This document shows, piece after piece, positions 1 through 7,691 of a stretch of DNA of 10,271 nt. A model generated the notes under the pieces. The model saw only the letters and a program-made list of their open reading frames with translations, was not told where the DNA came from and did no database searches. The stretch comes from Anaerobacillus sp. (GTDB taxonomy: Bacteria; Bacillota; Bacilli; Bacillales_H; Anaerobacillaceae). Each line of letters opens with the position of its first letter. Within the stretch, counting starts at the first letter, position 1. Position numbers and translations under genes: made by a program. The DNA is taken from contig SKOL01000470.1 in NCBI GenBank assembly GCA_007120055.1, positions 1 to 10,271 on the forward strand, given 5' to 3'.

Positions 1-483
1 AACCTCATCGAAGTCAGTGTTAATGGCGAAAAACCTTTTTATTGTTTCAATGAATGCTCTATCCGCTCAAACGTTATTCGAACGTTTGTCATTGATGTAT
101 ACATCGATGATATGCATTTTGAAACTTTCCGCGGAGACGGATTAATCGCCTCTACACCTACCGGTAGTACGGCTTATAATAAATCTCTCGGTGGCGCTGT
201 CGTTGACCCTCGACTAAAAGCGATCCAATTAACAGAAATATCATCACTTAATAATAACGAATATCGAACTCTCGGAGCACCTTTAATTTTAAGTGGAGAT
301 AGCACTCTTACATTAAAAGTCGTTCAAGATGGAAATGATCATCCAATTATCGGTGCAGATAACGAAGCATTAAGCATCAGACATTGCCACGATATAAAAG
401 TAAACATAGCAGATAAACAAGTAAAAATGTTAAAACTAAAAAACAACTCCTTCTTCCAAAGAGTCCAAAAAACCTTTTTGTAA
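1..483 (+). CDS. nadK: NAD kinase (YtdI-type), 3' part only
   Basis: NAD kinase phosphorylates NAD+ to NADP+ with ATP or polyphosphate in the cytoplasm. The reading frame is open from base 1, so the gene starts before the window; the ATG at 112 is internal. About 160 C-terminal residues are visible of a usual 265 or so, so the N-terminal GGDG nucleotide-binding motif is missing. Visible family signatures are the Asn-Glu pair at visible residues 17-18 (FNECS) and the glycine-rich block FRGDGLIASTPTGSTAY at about 43-59, followed by SLGGAVVDP, which builds the NAD pocket in this family. Gene order next to a ytcI-type gene suggests the second Bacillus NAD kinase, YtdI, rather than YjbN. The TAA stop lies two bases before a family A repeat, and the terminator at 701-740 lies downstream. 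The family assignment is firm; the YtdI orthology rests on gene order. Confidence 0.95.
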   Translation, partial: NLIEVSVNGEKPFYCFNECSIRSNVIRTFVIDVYIDDMHFETFRGDGLIASTPTGSTAYNKSLGGAVVDPRLKAIQLTEISSLNNNEYRTLGAPLILSGDSTLTLKVVQDGNDHPIIGADNEALSIRHCHDIKVNIADKQVKMLKLKNNSFFQRVQKTFL

Positions 484-485
484 GG

Positions 486-690
486 AAAAAAGCGGAGACG
501 ACTTGGTAGCTTCGACAAGCGTTGGAGACTCTCTGTAAAGAGGCGCTTTTTTTGCCTCTTTACAGAGAGTCGAAACGCTCGAGAAGCTAAGAGTCGCAGC
601 TCGACAAAGAAAAGCGGAGGCGCCTTGGGTAGGTCTGAAGTTTTCGAGGACCTAGGCGACGCAGCTCGACAAAAAAAAAGCGGAAGTGCC
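486..690 (+). repeat. Family A structured repeat, tandem composite copy (A1)
   Basis: This fills most of the gap after nadK and consists of three head-to-tail parts that each begin with an A-run and AGCGGA: a long unit (about 486-605), a short hairpin unit (about 608-670) and a fragment (about 672-690). The segment GNCGCAGCTCGACAAA recurs at 593 and 658, a 65-base period. In the long unit AGCTTC pairs with GAAGCT and AGCGTT with AACGCT, enclosing the 18-bp hairpin at 527-571. In the short unit CGCC pairs with GGCG and AGGTC with GACCT. No coding potential was found. Related copies lie at 5534-5733 and 9084-9226. The element would be transcribed as part of the nadK 3' untranslated region. Confidence 0.85.
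527..571 (+). repeat. Perfect 18-bp inverted repeat inside A1
   Basis: The arms at 527-544 and 554-571 (GACTCTCTGTAAAGAGGC and its complement) match perfectly around a 9-base loop made almost entirely of T. It occupies the place where the other family A copies have a different internal stem. The T-run sits in the loop and not after the stem, so this does not have the layout of a normal intrinsic terminator. Confidence 0.85.
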
Positions 691-700
691 CCCGTAACAA

Positions 701-740
701 AAAAGCAGACTAACACTTAAAAGTGCCGTCTGCTTTTTAT
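701..740. terminator. Bidirectional intrinsic terminator between nadK and the acyl-CoA synthetase gene
   Basis: The arms AAAAGCAGAC (701-710) and GTCTGCTTTT (728-737) form a 10-bp stem, with a smaller CACT/AGTG helix in the loop. On the plus strand it ends in TTTTTATTT; on the minus strand it ends in a T-run. It can therefore stop nadK reading rightward and the converging synthetase gene reading leftward, about 90 bases past that gene's stop. I see no recognisable feature between 741 and 825. Confidence 0.85.
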
Positions 741-825
741 TTATGAGTTTTCATAATGCTTATTTAGCCACACTAGGTATGTTAATGTAGCTATTTTATT
801 GGTATTAAAAATTTCACTCATTCAA

Positions 826-2412
826 TTAGCTTTTTAATGCTTGCTCTTGTTCTTTCTTTCTTAATTCCACACGACGAATTTTTCCTGAAATTGTTTTTGG
901 TAGATCACTAACAAAATCTACTTTACGTGGATACTTGTAAGGAGCTGTTAACGTTTTAACATGCTCTTGAAGTTCCTTAATTAGAGTTTCTCCTGCGATA
1001 TCAGGATTTCTTAACACAATAAACGCTTTAACGACATTACCACGTACTTCGTCAGGACTAGCAACAACCGCACACTCTTTAACAGCTGGATGCTTTGTTA
1101 ATGCATCTTCTACTTCAAATGGCCCAATTGTATACCCTGAGCTAATGATGATGTCATCATTACGTCCTTCAAACCAGAAATATCCGTCTTCATCCATTTT
1201 TGCTTGGTCACCTGTTACGTAGTAATCACCACGGAACGCCATCGCAGTTTTTTCTGGATCTTTATAATACTTTTTAAATAAAGCTGGTGCATCTTTATGA
1301 ACGGCAATATCGCCAACTTCACCTTGAGCAACAGGTTTGCCATCTTCATTAATGATCGCTACTTCATTACCAGGAGTTGGTTTCCCCATAGAACCTGCTT
1401 TAATTTCCATTCCTAAAAGTGTTCCTACTAAAAGTGTGTTTTCGGTTTGACCGTAACCATCACGGACATCCACATTAAATTCACGCTTAAACGTGTCAAT
1501 TACTTCACGGTTTAGTGGCTCACCAGCCGATACTGAACTTCTTAATTTAGATAGGTTATAGTCACTAATATTATCTACCTTTGCCATTAAGCGATATTCT
1601 GTAGGTGTACAACATAATACATTTACATCGTTGTCTTGTAAGAGTTGTAAATATTTATTCGGATCAAATTTACCTTGGTAAACAAGTGCAGTAGCCCCTA
1701 AGCCTAAAATTGATAGGAACGGACTCCAAATCCACTTTTGCCAACCTGGTCCTGCAGTAGCCCAAACTACATCTCCTTCTTTTACATCTAACCACATTTT
1801 TGAAGCAACTTCGATATGAGCAAAGCCCCAACCATGTGTATGTACAACACCTTTAGGGTTACCAGTTGTTCCTGATGTATAAGATAAAAAGGCCATGTCA
1901 TCACGAGTTGTCTTCGCACATTCAAATTCTTTACTTTGCTCATTAGCAAGCTCGTCAAGTCTTAAATAACCATCAACATTGTCACCTACAACAAATTTAT
2001 AAGCTAAAGTAGGAATGTCTTCGTTAATATTATCAACTTCCGATACATAAAGGTGGTAAGAGATAATTGCTTTTGCTTCCCCATGGTTAATTCTATATGC
2101 TAAATCTTTTGCTCTTAGCATTTCAGAACAAGGGATAACAACGATTCCAGCTTTTAAACATGCAAAATACGTAATGTAAGCTTCAATACTTCTCGGAAGC
2201 AGAACGAGCACTCGCTCACCTTCTTCGATGCCTTGAGCTTTTAAAGCGTTTGCAAACTGGTTCGCTCTTGCAGTTAGTTCTGAGTATGTGATAGAACTTT
2301 CCTCACCTTGCTCAGTTAAAAATTTTACTGCTAAACGATCTACTTTAGTAAACTTTTCGAACTCTTGCGAAATGTTGTATGTCTCCGGAGCAATTAATTG
2401 GTTTCGATCCAT
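826..2412 (-). CDS. ytcI: Acyl-CoA synthetase, YtcI/MbcS type (ANL superfamily)
   Basis: This is a 528-residue AMP-forming acyl-CoA ligase, full length for the family. It activates a carboxylic acid to an acyl-adenylate and then transfers it to CoA. Motifs in order are the ATP-binding loop SYTSGTTGNPKG (177-188), YGQTE (320-324), the VTGD aspartate (399-402), the hinge region FEGRNDDIIISSGY (414-427) and the adenylation lysine in PKTISGKIRR (K511). The aromatic-rich stretch GPGWQKWIWSP (221-231) resembles medium- or branched-chain acyl-CoA synthetases more than acetyl-CoA synthetase. Orthologues called MbcS use short branched-chain acids that feed branched fatty-acid synthesis; that substrate is inferred from family and gene order, not read from the sequence. 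The ATG start is supported by a purine-rich GAGGGGGAG site six bases upstream. A separate promoter precedes it, and the stop faces the shared terminator at 701-740. Confidence 0.9.
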   Translation of the reverse strand: MDRNQLIAPETYNISQEFEKFTKVDRLAVKFLTEQGEESSITYSELTARANQFANALKAQGIEEGERVLVLLPRSIEAYITYFACLKAGIVVIPCSEMLRAKDLAYRINHGEAKAIISYHLYVSEVDNINEDIPTLAYKFVVGDNVDGYLRLDELANEQSKEFECAKTTRDDMAFLSYTSGTTGNPKGVVHTHGWGFAHIEVASKMWLDVKEGDVVWATAGPGWQKWIWSPFLSILGLGATALVYQGKFDPNKYLQLLQDNDVNVLCCTPTEYRLMAKVDNISDYNLSKLRSSVSAGEPLNREVIDTFKREFNVDVRDGYGQTENTLLVGTLLGMEIKAGSMGKPTPGNEVAIINEDGKPVAQGEVGDIAVHKDAPALFKKYYKDPEKTAMAFRGDYYVTGDQAKMDEDGYFWFEGRNDDIIISSGYTIGPFEVEDALTKHPAVKECAVVASPDEVRGNVVKAFIVLRNPDIAGETLIKELQEHVKTLTAPYKYPRKVDFVSDLPKTISGKIRRVELRKKEQEQALKS

Positions 2413-2447
2413 ATTCTTCTCCCCCTCAATAAATTAGTACAATTCCT

Positions 2448-2476
2448 ATTATACAGAATATAATGATTTTTTTGAA
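2448..2476 (-). promoter_or_regulatory. Putative SigA promoter of the acyl-CoA synthetase gene
   Basis: On the minus strand a -35 of TTCAAA (2471-2476, four of six matches) is followed after 17 bases by a perfect -10 of TATAAT (2448-2453). The -10 lies 35 bases before the ATG, leaving a short leader with the ribosome site. The surrounding DNA is very AT-rich, which raises the chance of a false match, but position and spacing are good. Confidence 0.6.
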
Positions 2477-2542
2477 TATTATTTTTTAGAAAATTTAATT
2501 TTTTTAAAAATAATTGATCAATCTTGCTTAGCTACATTAATA

Positions 2543-2662
2543 GAGTGAATTTCATAATTACCAAAATCGAGTCACACTAAACAATATATAGTTTGCGAAC
2601 GGTTTTAACGCAACTATATATTGATCTTAGTGACGAGAATAATGAATTATGAAATTCATTGA
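2543..2662 (-). repeat. Family B MITE-like hairpin, complete copy (B1)
   Basis: The element is a long imperfect palindrome. Its terminal arms TGAATTTCATAATT (2546-2559) and AATTATGAAATTCA (2645-2658) are a perfect 14-bp match. Inward, the arms stay similar, with CAATATATAGTTTGCG on one side facing CGCAACTATATATTG on the other, around a loop of about 10 bases. It shares most of its length with 7571-7670 and 8692-8772, in the opposite orientation to those two. It sits between the sspA terminator and the synthetase promoter and encodes no protein, so any spread would have needed a transposase supplied elsewhere. With the flanking promoter and terminator it accounts for most of the gap between sspA and the synthetase gene. 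Confidence 0.85.
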
Positions 2663-2724
2663 ATATTATGAAAAATTTAATTTAGTTTTGACTCGTTAAA
2701 GACGCTACTGCAAAATAATTTATC

Positions 2725-2763
2725 CCCAAAATAAATAGAGAGGTGACAAAAGTGTCACCTCTC
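2725..2763 (-). terminator. Intrinsic terminator of sspA
   Basis: The arms GAGAGGTGACA (2738-2748) and TGTCACCTCTC (2753-2763) form a perfect 11-bp stem with a four-base loop. Read on the minus strand, the stem is followed by TATTTATTTTGG. It starts 19 bases after the sspA stop, so it ends a monocistronic sspA transcript. Confidence 0.9.
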
Positions 2764-2781
2764 ACAGCCATTTTTATTTAA

Positions 2782-2985
2782 TTATTGTTGTTGCCCACCC
2801 ATTTGCTGCTCAGCCATTTGAACTAAGCGCTTAGTAATCTCACCACCAACAGATCCGTTAGCGCGAGAAGTTGCATCTGGTCCTAATTGAACTCCAAACT
2901 CAGAAGCGATCTCATATTTCATTTGATCTAGAGCTTGTTGTACACCAGGTACTACTAATTGGTTTGAACTATTGTTGTTTGGCAC
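2782..2985 (-). CDS. sspA: Alpha/beta-type small acid-soluble spore protein
   Basis: The 67-residue protein belongs to the major family of spore DNA-binding proteins that coat the chromosome in dormant forespores and protect it from UV and heat. Both family signatures are visible. One is the germination protease site EIASEF at residues 25-30, where GPR cuts during germination. The other is [11 protein letters not shown] at about 45-55. A Gln/Gly-rich tail (QQMGGQQQ) is usual. The start is GTG at 2985, fixed by a strong AAAGGAGGTGA ribosome site about nine bases upstream and by the [15 protein letters not shown]-terminus typical of the family. Its own SigG-like promoter and terminator indicate a single-gene transcript in the forespore. 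Position beside thiI supports the SspA name; exact paralogue identity cannot be settled from one copy. Confidence 0.96.
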   Translation of the reverse strand: MPNNNSSNQLVVPGVQQALDQMKYEIASEFGVQLGPDATSRANGSVGGEITKRLVQMAEQQMGGQQQ

Positions 2986-3009
2986 TGTATCTCACCTCCT
3001 TTGTAAACA

Positions 3010-3039
3010 TATGATGTGTACTTAGGGGTGAATCAATAC
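3010..3039 (-). promoter_or_regulatory. Putative forespore SigG promoter of sspA
   Basis: On the minus strand CATCATA (3010-3016) fits the SigG -10 pattern CATnnTA. GTATT (3035-3039) fits four of the five positions of the -35 pattern, with an 18-base spacer. The -10 lies about 25 bases from the GTG, so the leader carries only the ribosome site. Control by SigG is known for this gene family; the site here is assigned by eye. Confidence 0.6.
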
Positions 3040-3072
3040 TTCTTTTTTCTTGGTAATTTCAAGAAAAATCAA

Positions 3073-4278
3073 CTACAATAATTCGTCGAACTGCTCTTCC
3101 ACTTTTTTGCCTGGAATAATATCAATTACTTCAATATTTTCTACTGCTTCATTGACTAACGCCTCAATGTTTAACTTCTCTTCAAACTTATTAGCTTTTT
3201 CTCGTTGTGGCTTTGTTTTCGTTTCAGGTGGTAAAAAGATCGTACAGCAGTCTTCATAAGGAAGAATTGAAAGATCATAAGTGCCAATCTTTTTAGCTAC
3301 ATCAATGACTTCGAGCTTATCCATCGTTACTAACGGACGGATGATCGGCATATTCGTCACTTCATTTATAGTATGCATGCTATGCAATGTTTGGCTAGCA
3401 ACTTGTCCTAAACTTTCACCATTTGCAATTGCAAATGCTTTTTGTCTACTTGCAATTTCTTCACTTATGCGAAGCATCATTCTACGCATAATCGTCATTG
3501 TATAGTTTGCCGGTATTACTTTATGAATTTCCATTTGTGTTTTTGTAAAAGGAACGACATGAAGCCGAATTTTCCCACCATATTCAGTTAAAACTTTCGT
3601 TAAATCAATGACTTTTTGCTTCGCTCGTTCATTTGTATATGGAGGGCTGTGGAAGTGAATCGCTTCGATTTTTACTCCACGCTTCATTGCTAAATACCCA
3701 GCCACAGGACTATCAATCCCACCAGATAGCATTAAGACTACTTTTCCACCTGTCCCTACCGGCAAGCCTCCAGATCCTTTATATACAGCACATGTAATGT
3801 ACGTATCTGTTTCTCGAACTTCGACTTTTACTTCGATATCCGGATTATGAACATCTACTTTCAACTGTTCTGTATTTCTTAAAATAAAGCTCCCCACTTC
3901 ATAGTTTAACGTACTAGAACTTATAGGAAATCCTTTATTAGCACGTTTGGCAGAAACTTTAAACGTCTTTTTACCTTCGATTATTTCATGAACTGCACTA
4001 AGTGCTCCTTCACGAATTTTATCAAGGTCATTTTCAACTTTAACCGCTAAACTAAACGAGTGAATCCCGAAAATTTTTGAAAGCTTTTCGGCGATTTGCG
4101 TATGATCTTCACCATTTAGTTGAATAAACATTCTTCCAAATGTGCGTTCAATTTTTACATTTGGAAATGATTTAAGCGCGATTTTAATGTTCTCTTGTAA
4201 ACGTCTTTCAAATGTAGAGCGATTTTTTCCTTTTAATGCTAACTCAGCGTAGCGAATAACAATATGATTATAGTTCAT
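3073..4278 (-). CDS. thiI: tRNA 4-thiouridine sulfurtransferase ThiI
   Basis: ThiI adenylates U8 of tRNA and replaces its oxygen with sulfur to give 4-thiouridine, a near-UV sensor. In some bacteria it also supplies sulfur for the thiazole of thiamine. The 401-residue protein has an N-terminal ferredoxin-like/THUMP RNA-binding region (about 1-165) and a PP-loop ATPase domain with SGGIDS at 185-190. The acceptor-cysteine region is [11 protein letters not shown] (C344-C345). It stops before the rhodanese domain found in the longer Escherichia coli enzyme, as in Bacillus, where the desulfurase NifZ hands sulfur over directly. The ATG lies five bases after the nifZ stop; its GAGGT ribosome site overlaps the last nifZ codons, so the two are probably translationally coupled. 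The gap to sspA (2986-3072) holds the sspA promoter but no clear thiI terminator. Confidence 0.97.
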   Translation of the reverse strand: MNYNHIVIRYAELALKGKNRSTFERRLQENIKIALKSFPNVKIERTFGRMFIQLNGEDHTQIAEKLSKIFGIHSFSLAVKVENDLDKIREGALSAVHEIIEGKKTFKVSAKRANKGFPISSSTLNYEVGSFILRNTEQLKVDVHNPDIEVKVEVRETDTYITCAVYKGSGGLPVGTGGKVVLMLSGGIDSPVAGYLAMKRGVKIEAIHFHSPPYTNERAKQKVIDLTKVLTEYGGKIRLHVVPFTKTQMEIHKVIPANYTMTIMRRMMLRISEEIASRQKAFAIANGESLGQVASQTLHSMHTINEVTNMPIIRPLVTMDKLEVIDVAKKIGTYDLSILPYEDCCTIFLPPETKTKPQREKANKFEEKLNIEALVNEAVENIEVIDIIPGKKVEEQFDELL

Positions 4279-4283
4279 TTTTA

Positions 4284-5429
4284 TTACCTCATTACTTCTT
4301 TTAATTGTAAAACTGTTTTTTTCAAAGCTGAAATAAAAGCATCAACTTCCTCTATTGTATTATGATACGAAAAGCTTGCTCTTATTGCAGATTGTGCACG
4401 TTCTTCTCCTAAACCAGCTTCCATAAGCACTCTACTTGGCTCAGCTAATTTTGATGAGCAAGCTGATTTTGTCGATACATACATTTGCTGTTCTCCTAAT
4501 GATTGAATAATAACCTCTGGTTTCAATTTCGGCAGTGAAAAATTTACGATATGCGGAGCTGCTGCTTCTTTAATAGGACTATTTAAAATAACTCCTTCTA
4601 CGTCGTTAAGTGACTTTATAAAATAATCACGAAGTTGTTCGAGGTGACTTTTATTTTGAACAAACTTCTCCATCGACATTCTTAACGCTTTAGCTAGAGC
4701 GATAACCCCTGGAATATTTTCTGTTCCAGCTCTTAAATTATGCTCTTGTACACCACCAGTGAATAAAGAAAATAACTTTACACCTTCACGGACATACAGT
4801 ACTCCCGTTCCTTTCGGGCCATGGAATTTATGGCCAGAGATTGTACATAAATCGATATGACATTGTTGCAAAGAAAGTGGTACTTTACTTATTCCTTGTA
4901 CGTGATCAACATGAAAATAGGACTTCGGGTATTTTTTAACAATATCTCCTATTTCTTTAATAGGTTGAATGGAACCTAGCTCATTGTTCACATGAATTAC
5001 CGTAACAAGAATCGTGTCCTCGCGAAGAGAGCTTTTTAATTGCTCTAAAGATATAATTCCAAACTGATCAACATCTAAATATGTCACTTCAAAGCCTAGA
5101 TTTTCTAATTGCTGAAAAGCTTCATAGTTAGAAGCATGTTCTATTTTTGTTGTGATTAGATGTTTTCCCCGACTTTGGTGTTGTAATGCCGTTCCTTTGA
5201 TTGCTAAATTATTTCCTTCTGTTCCACCAGAAGTAAAAACAATTTCTTTTTTATTGGCTTGTAGAAGTTTAGCAATTTGATCTCTCCCTTGGTCCAAAAG
5301 CTTTTCTGCTTCTTTCCCTAACGTATGTAATGATGAGGGGTTACCAAAAAAAACTTCTGAAACTTTCTGGTAAGTCTCAATGACTTCTTTATAAGGTTTT
5401 GTTGTGGCACTATTATCAAAGTAAATCAT
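4284..5429 (-). CDS. nifZ: Cysteine desulfurase NifZ (NifS/IscS family)
   Basis: This is a pyridoxal-phosphate enzyme that removes sulfur from cysteine, holds it as a persulfide and passes it to ThiI for tRNA thiolation. Family residues are visible, numbered from the upstream GTG at 5432: the cofactor-stacking histidine in KIEHA (H99), the aspartate in FHVDH (D176), the Schiff-base lysine in [10 protein letters not shown] (K202), RAGTEN (234-239) and the persulfide cysteine in KSACSS (C325). The length of about 381 residues is normal. GTG (5432) and ATG (5429) are adjacent possible starts; the ATG is preferred because it lies seven bases after the AAAAAGGAG ribosome site, against four for the GTG. 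The adjacent thiI, with no iscU or suf genes in view, points to a dedicated thiolation role. The first 100 bases upstream are AT-rich with no convincing promoter. Confidence 0.95.
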   Translation of the reverse strand: MIYFDNSATTKPYKEVIETYQKVSEVFFGNPSSLHTLGKEAEKLLDQGRDQIAKLLQANKKEIVFTSGGTEGNNLAIKGTALQHQSRGKHLITTKIEHASNYEAFQQLENLGFEVTYLDVDQFGIISLEQLKSSLREDTILVTVIHVNNELGSIQPIKEIGDIVKKYPKSYFHVDHVQGISKVPLSLQQCHIDLCTISGHKFHGPKGTGVLYVREGVKLFSLFTGGVQEHNLRAGTENIPGVIALAKALRMSMEKFVQNKSHLEQLRDYFIKSLNDVEGVILNSPIKEAAAPHIVNFSLPKLKPEVIIQSLGEQQMYVSTKSACSSKLAEPSRVLMEAGLGEERAQSAIRASFSYHNTIEEVDAFISALKKTVLQLKEVMR

Positions 5430-5533
5430 CACTAAACTCCTTTTTATTACCTTACTTGTACTTCTTTAGTGTCTAAAATATAATATCATAACTATTTTAG
5501 GAATTAAATAGCATCACAACTAGGTCAACCAAT

Positions 5534-5733
5534 AAAAGCGCAAGCGCCTTGGTAAGCTTCGACAAGCGTTGGAGGGCCAGCAACGTTTTGCCTCCTCTTC
5601 GATTCACCCTCGTGAATACGCAAATCTTGATGGACCGAAACGCTCGAGAAGCTAGGCGCTGCTCCTGCGATTACTCGTCGCAAAACTTGCACTGTAGCAA
5701 TTTCAGTGAAGTGTCTTGGAGCTAGACACCTTT
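5534..5733 (+). repeat. Family A structured repeat, long copy (A2)
   Basis: It begins AAAAGCGCAAGCGCCTTGG, like the copies at 486 and 9226 (reverse), and ends GAGCTAGACACCTTTC. Nested pairs can be drawn: AGCGCC with GGCGCT, AGCTTC with GAAGCT, AGCGTT with AACGCT, then TTTGC with GCAAA and TTCAC with GTGAA around CCTC. Compared with the copy at 9084-9226, about 57 bases (roughly 5662-5718) are inserted between GGCGCTG and the shared GCTAGACACC end. It occupies most of the gap between nifZ and ezrA, where B. subtilis has braB. No reading frame of note lies in this gap. Confidence 0.85.
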
Positions 5734-5784
5734 CGTGTTAAAATGTTGTCCACAAATAATTTGTATTTATAATTTCCTAGACAC

Positions 5785-5815
5785 TTAAAAAGGCTTAGCA
5801 CAATTGCTAAACCTT
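5785..5815 (-). terminator. Intrinsic terminator of ezrA, overlapping the stop codon
   Basis: The arms at 5790-5800 and 5805-5815 form an 11-bp stem (one G-T pair) with a four-base loop. Read on the minus strand, a short T-run follows. The upstream arm contains the last ezrA codons and the TAG stop, so ribosomes finishing the gene should cover part of the hairpin. Confidence 0.85.
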
Positions 5816-7501
5816 TTCTAAAGAATAAGAATTAATTTTTTCTACGACATTAGGATCGACTTGCTCGATGGCATTATAGGCAGTTTGTAGGGCTTCCTCA
5901 TATTCGTATATACGAAAAAGTTCTTCTGCCTTTTGTAGTTCATTATGAATAAACGTATAACTACTTCTAAAACGGTTTCCATATTGAATGACTCGCTCTG
6001 CAGCTAATGCTTGTTCAATCGTAAAAGTTATTATACCATGCATATCATTTACACTTTGTAACGCCTCTTCGATTGAAGAGTTAACGTCCTCAATAACAAG
6101 GGGGATTTGCTCCATTTTCTCATTAGCAGCGACTAGACTAGTTTCTGCCTCTTCCATTTTAATAAGAAGTGAATGAGGAAGTCCCGGGATATTACTTTTT
6201 TTAATTAACCGTTGCCCTTCACGAACTTTCCCTTTTAACTCGTTTAATGTTTCTTTAGCCTTTAGTTCTTCTTTACGTAATGTATTTAAACTCTCATTAC
6301 ATTCAGCTAAAGTGCTACGTCGTTCTTCTAATTCTTCGGTAAATTGTTCGATCGCCTTTTTTATCGTTATATAAGATTGTTTTTTATTAGCTATACAATC
6401 ATCGATCACTTTTAATTTATTAGCTAATTCCTTCATTTGCTTTTCTAACTTCAAATGAAGTTTTATTTCCTCTTCAGGAATATGATAGCTCAATTTAACG
6501 GTTTCTATCTCTGTTTTTAATTCAATAATTTCGTTTTCGAATAAGGACATTTCATCTTTTATTGTTGGAATTTCGGTAATAACGTACTGCTTAGCTAAAA
6601 CTTCTTGTTCGAGAGTATCATATATTTGGTCAATCTCTTTAAACATGTCGCCAATTGGTATCGCCGCCGCTTCGATATTTCCTTCCTCAAGAAACGGTAA
6701 CATTTTGTGTAATTGTTTTTTTAAGTTTCTAATATCATTTTTAAATGAGAAATGCTCAAGGATATATCCATCCTCTTCCATTTCTCTAATTCCTTGTGAA
6801 ATTTCTTCTAACTGTGAAGGAATTTCACTTTCTATGTGTACGAGTAGTTTGGGTACTTCGTCCATCTTCCACTTTTCATGGGAAATTTCTTCTTTCATCA
6901 CCATCAAAATTTCTCGAGCTTCGAAGTAGTTTCCTTCTTTTGTGGCAGTTTCAAACGATTGAAACGTTTGCTCAATTTCCGTCATTTTTGTCTCAAAGGC
7001 AAATGCGGTCGTTCCTAATGTGCCTTTATTTTGTGAGTAATATGTTTTTAAATCTTTAAAAAGAGAACGTATTTCGTCAATTTGCTCTCGATTGTCTTCC
7101 TCGCTATGTATTAACAAATTAATCTCATCCATCATTTCTTGAAGACTAACTTCAATATCGTTTAACTCGTTTGCAATATCGCTAGCTAAGGTTTTCGCTT
7201 TGCCAAATCTATATTTATTTGCCGCTTCCTCAACATCAAACAATTTTTCTTCGAGATCAGGCAGTCTTAACGTAATAATTTCATCCCATTTATTACGCCA
7301 ACTTTCAAATTTACTCTCTGTTTCACCAGACATATTAAGCCCTTTAATTTTTGCAATTTCATCGGTGATAGGTTTGTTCATTATTTGAATTTTCCATGCT
7401 TCAAGGCGGTCTACCTCATTGTATATCCTTTTTCTTGATAAGGCGCCATATATAATAATAGCTAAAAAAACTGCTAAAACTCCGTAAATAAAAAACTCCA
7501 T
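5807..7501 (-). CDS. ezrA: Septation ring formation regulator EzrA
   Basis: EzrA is a membrane-anchored cytoplasmic protein of low-GC Gram-positive bacteria that binds FtsZ, blocks Z-rings away from mid-cell and works with the divisome at mid-cell. The 564 residues match the usual length. One N-terminal membrane helix (about residues 4-20) is followed by a basic stop-transfer stretch (SRKR) and then almost 500 residues of Glu/Lys-rich helical coiled coil arranged in spectrin-like repeats. The C-terminal IQYGNRFRSSY (about 505-515) corresponds to the conserved QNR patch needed for septal localisation. The ATG is supported by AAGGGG seven bases upstream. Promoter elements upstream are weak and lie beside a 26-bp palindrome and repeat B2. 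The terminator overlaps its stop. It is probably monocistronic: nifZ starts about 375 bases downstream with repeat A2 between. Confidence 0.95.
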   Translation of the reverse strand: MEFFIYGVLAVFLAIIIYGALSRKRIYNEVDRLEAWKIQIMNKPITDEIAKIKGLNMSGETESKFESWRNKWDEIITLRLPDLEEKLFDVEEAANKYRFGKAKTLASDIANELNDIEVSLQEMMDEINLLIHSEEDNREQIDEIRSLFKDLKTYYSQNKGTLGTTAFAFETKMTEIEQTFQSFETATKEGNYFEAREILMVMKEEISHEKWKMDEVPKLLVHIESEIPSQLEEISQGIREMEEDGYILEHFSFKNDIRNLKKQLHKMLPFLEEGNIEAAAIPIGDMFKEIDQIYDTLEQEVLAKQYVITEIPTIKDEMSLFENEIIELKTEIETVKLSYHIPEEEIKLHLKLEKQMKELANKLKVIDDCIANKKQSYITIKKAIEQFTEELEERRSTLAECNESLNTLRKEELKAKETLNELKGKVREGQRLIKKSNIPGLPHSLLIKMEEAETSLVAANEKMEQIPLVIEDVNSSIEEALQSVNDMHGIITFTIEQALAAERVIQYGNRFRSSYTFIHNELQKAEELFRIYEYEEALQTAYNAIEQVDPNVVEKINSYSLEKV

Positions 7502-7554
7502 TCTAATGCCCCTTCCTGCTTCCCTAAGTTGTTTATATAAAAAAACTATAATCT

Positions 7555-7580
7555 CATTGAATTATTATAATAATTCAATG
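7555..7580. repeat. Perfect 26-bp palindrome upstream of ezrA
   Basis: CATTGAATTATTA is followed directly by its exact complement, with no loop. It lies 54 bases before the ezrA ATG and its right part merges into the left end of repeat B2. It may be a site for a dimeric regulator, or simply an inverted duplication of the B2 end; the sequence alone does not decide. A TATAAT lies in its centre on both strands, but I found no convincing -35. Confidence 0.75.
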
Positions 7581-7670
7581 AATTTCATAATTCATTATTC
7601 TCGCCACTTAGATCAATATATAGTTGCGTGATGTGGCTCAATTTTGGTAATGATGAAATTCACTCAATTA
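7571..7670 (+). repeat. Family B MITE-like repeat, internally deleted copy (B2)
   Basis: The ends TAATTCAATGAATTTCAT and ATGAAATTCACTCAATTA are near-perfect inverted repeats. The left half follows the complement of B1 through TATATAGTTGCGT, then about 35 bases covering the loop and part of the other arm are missing, and the match resumes at GTGGCTCAATTTTGGTAATGA. It lies upstream of ezrA and in the same orientation as the copy at 8692-8772. It is part of the 476-base gene-free gap between ezrA and refZ. Confidence 0.85.
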
Positions 7671-7691
7671 GTATAATTTAGGCTATTTTAT

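Noticed and set aside
339..716. A 125-residue open frame on the minus strand across the end of nadK and repeat A1
   Set aside because: It overlaps clear NAD kinase codons, its sequence is low-complexity from the repeat, and it has no family signature.
3040..3080. AT-rich inverted repeat TTTTTCTTG/CAAGAAAAA after thiI as a terminator
   Set aside because: The stem is mostly A-T and is followed by A-rich rather than T-rich sequence on the minus strand.
3050..3259. Plus-strand open frame of 69 codons within thiI
   Set aside because: Antisense shadow of conserved ThiI codons; hydrophobic and Ser-rich without any ribosome site or motif.
5433..5533. A promoter or riboswitch ahead of nifZ
   Set aside because: Only weak -10-like TATTAT/TATATT strings without a supporting -35, and no recognisable riboswitch core.
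6645..7059. Overlapping plus-strand frames inside ezrA
   Set aside because: Antisense shadows of the Glu/Lys-rich coiled-coil codons, which read as Ser/Phe/Leu on the other strand.
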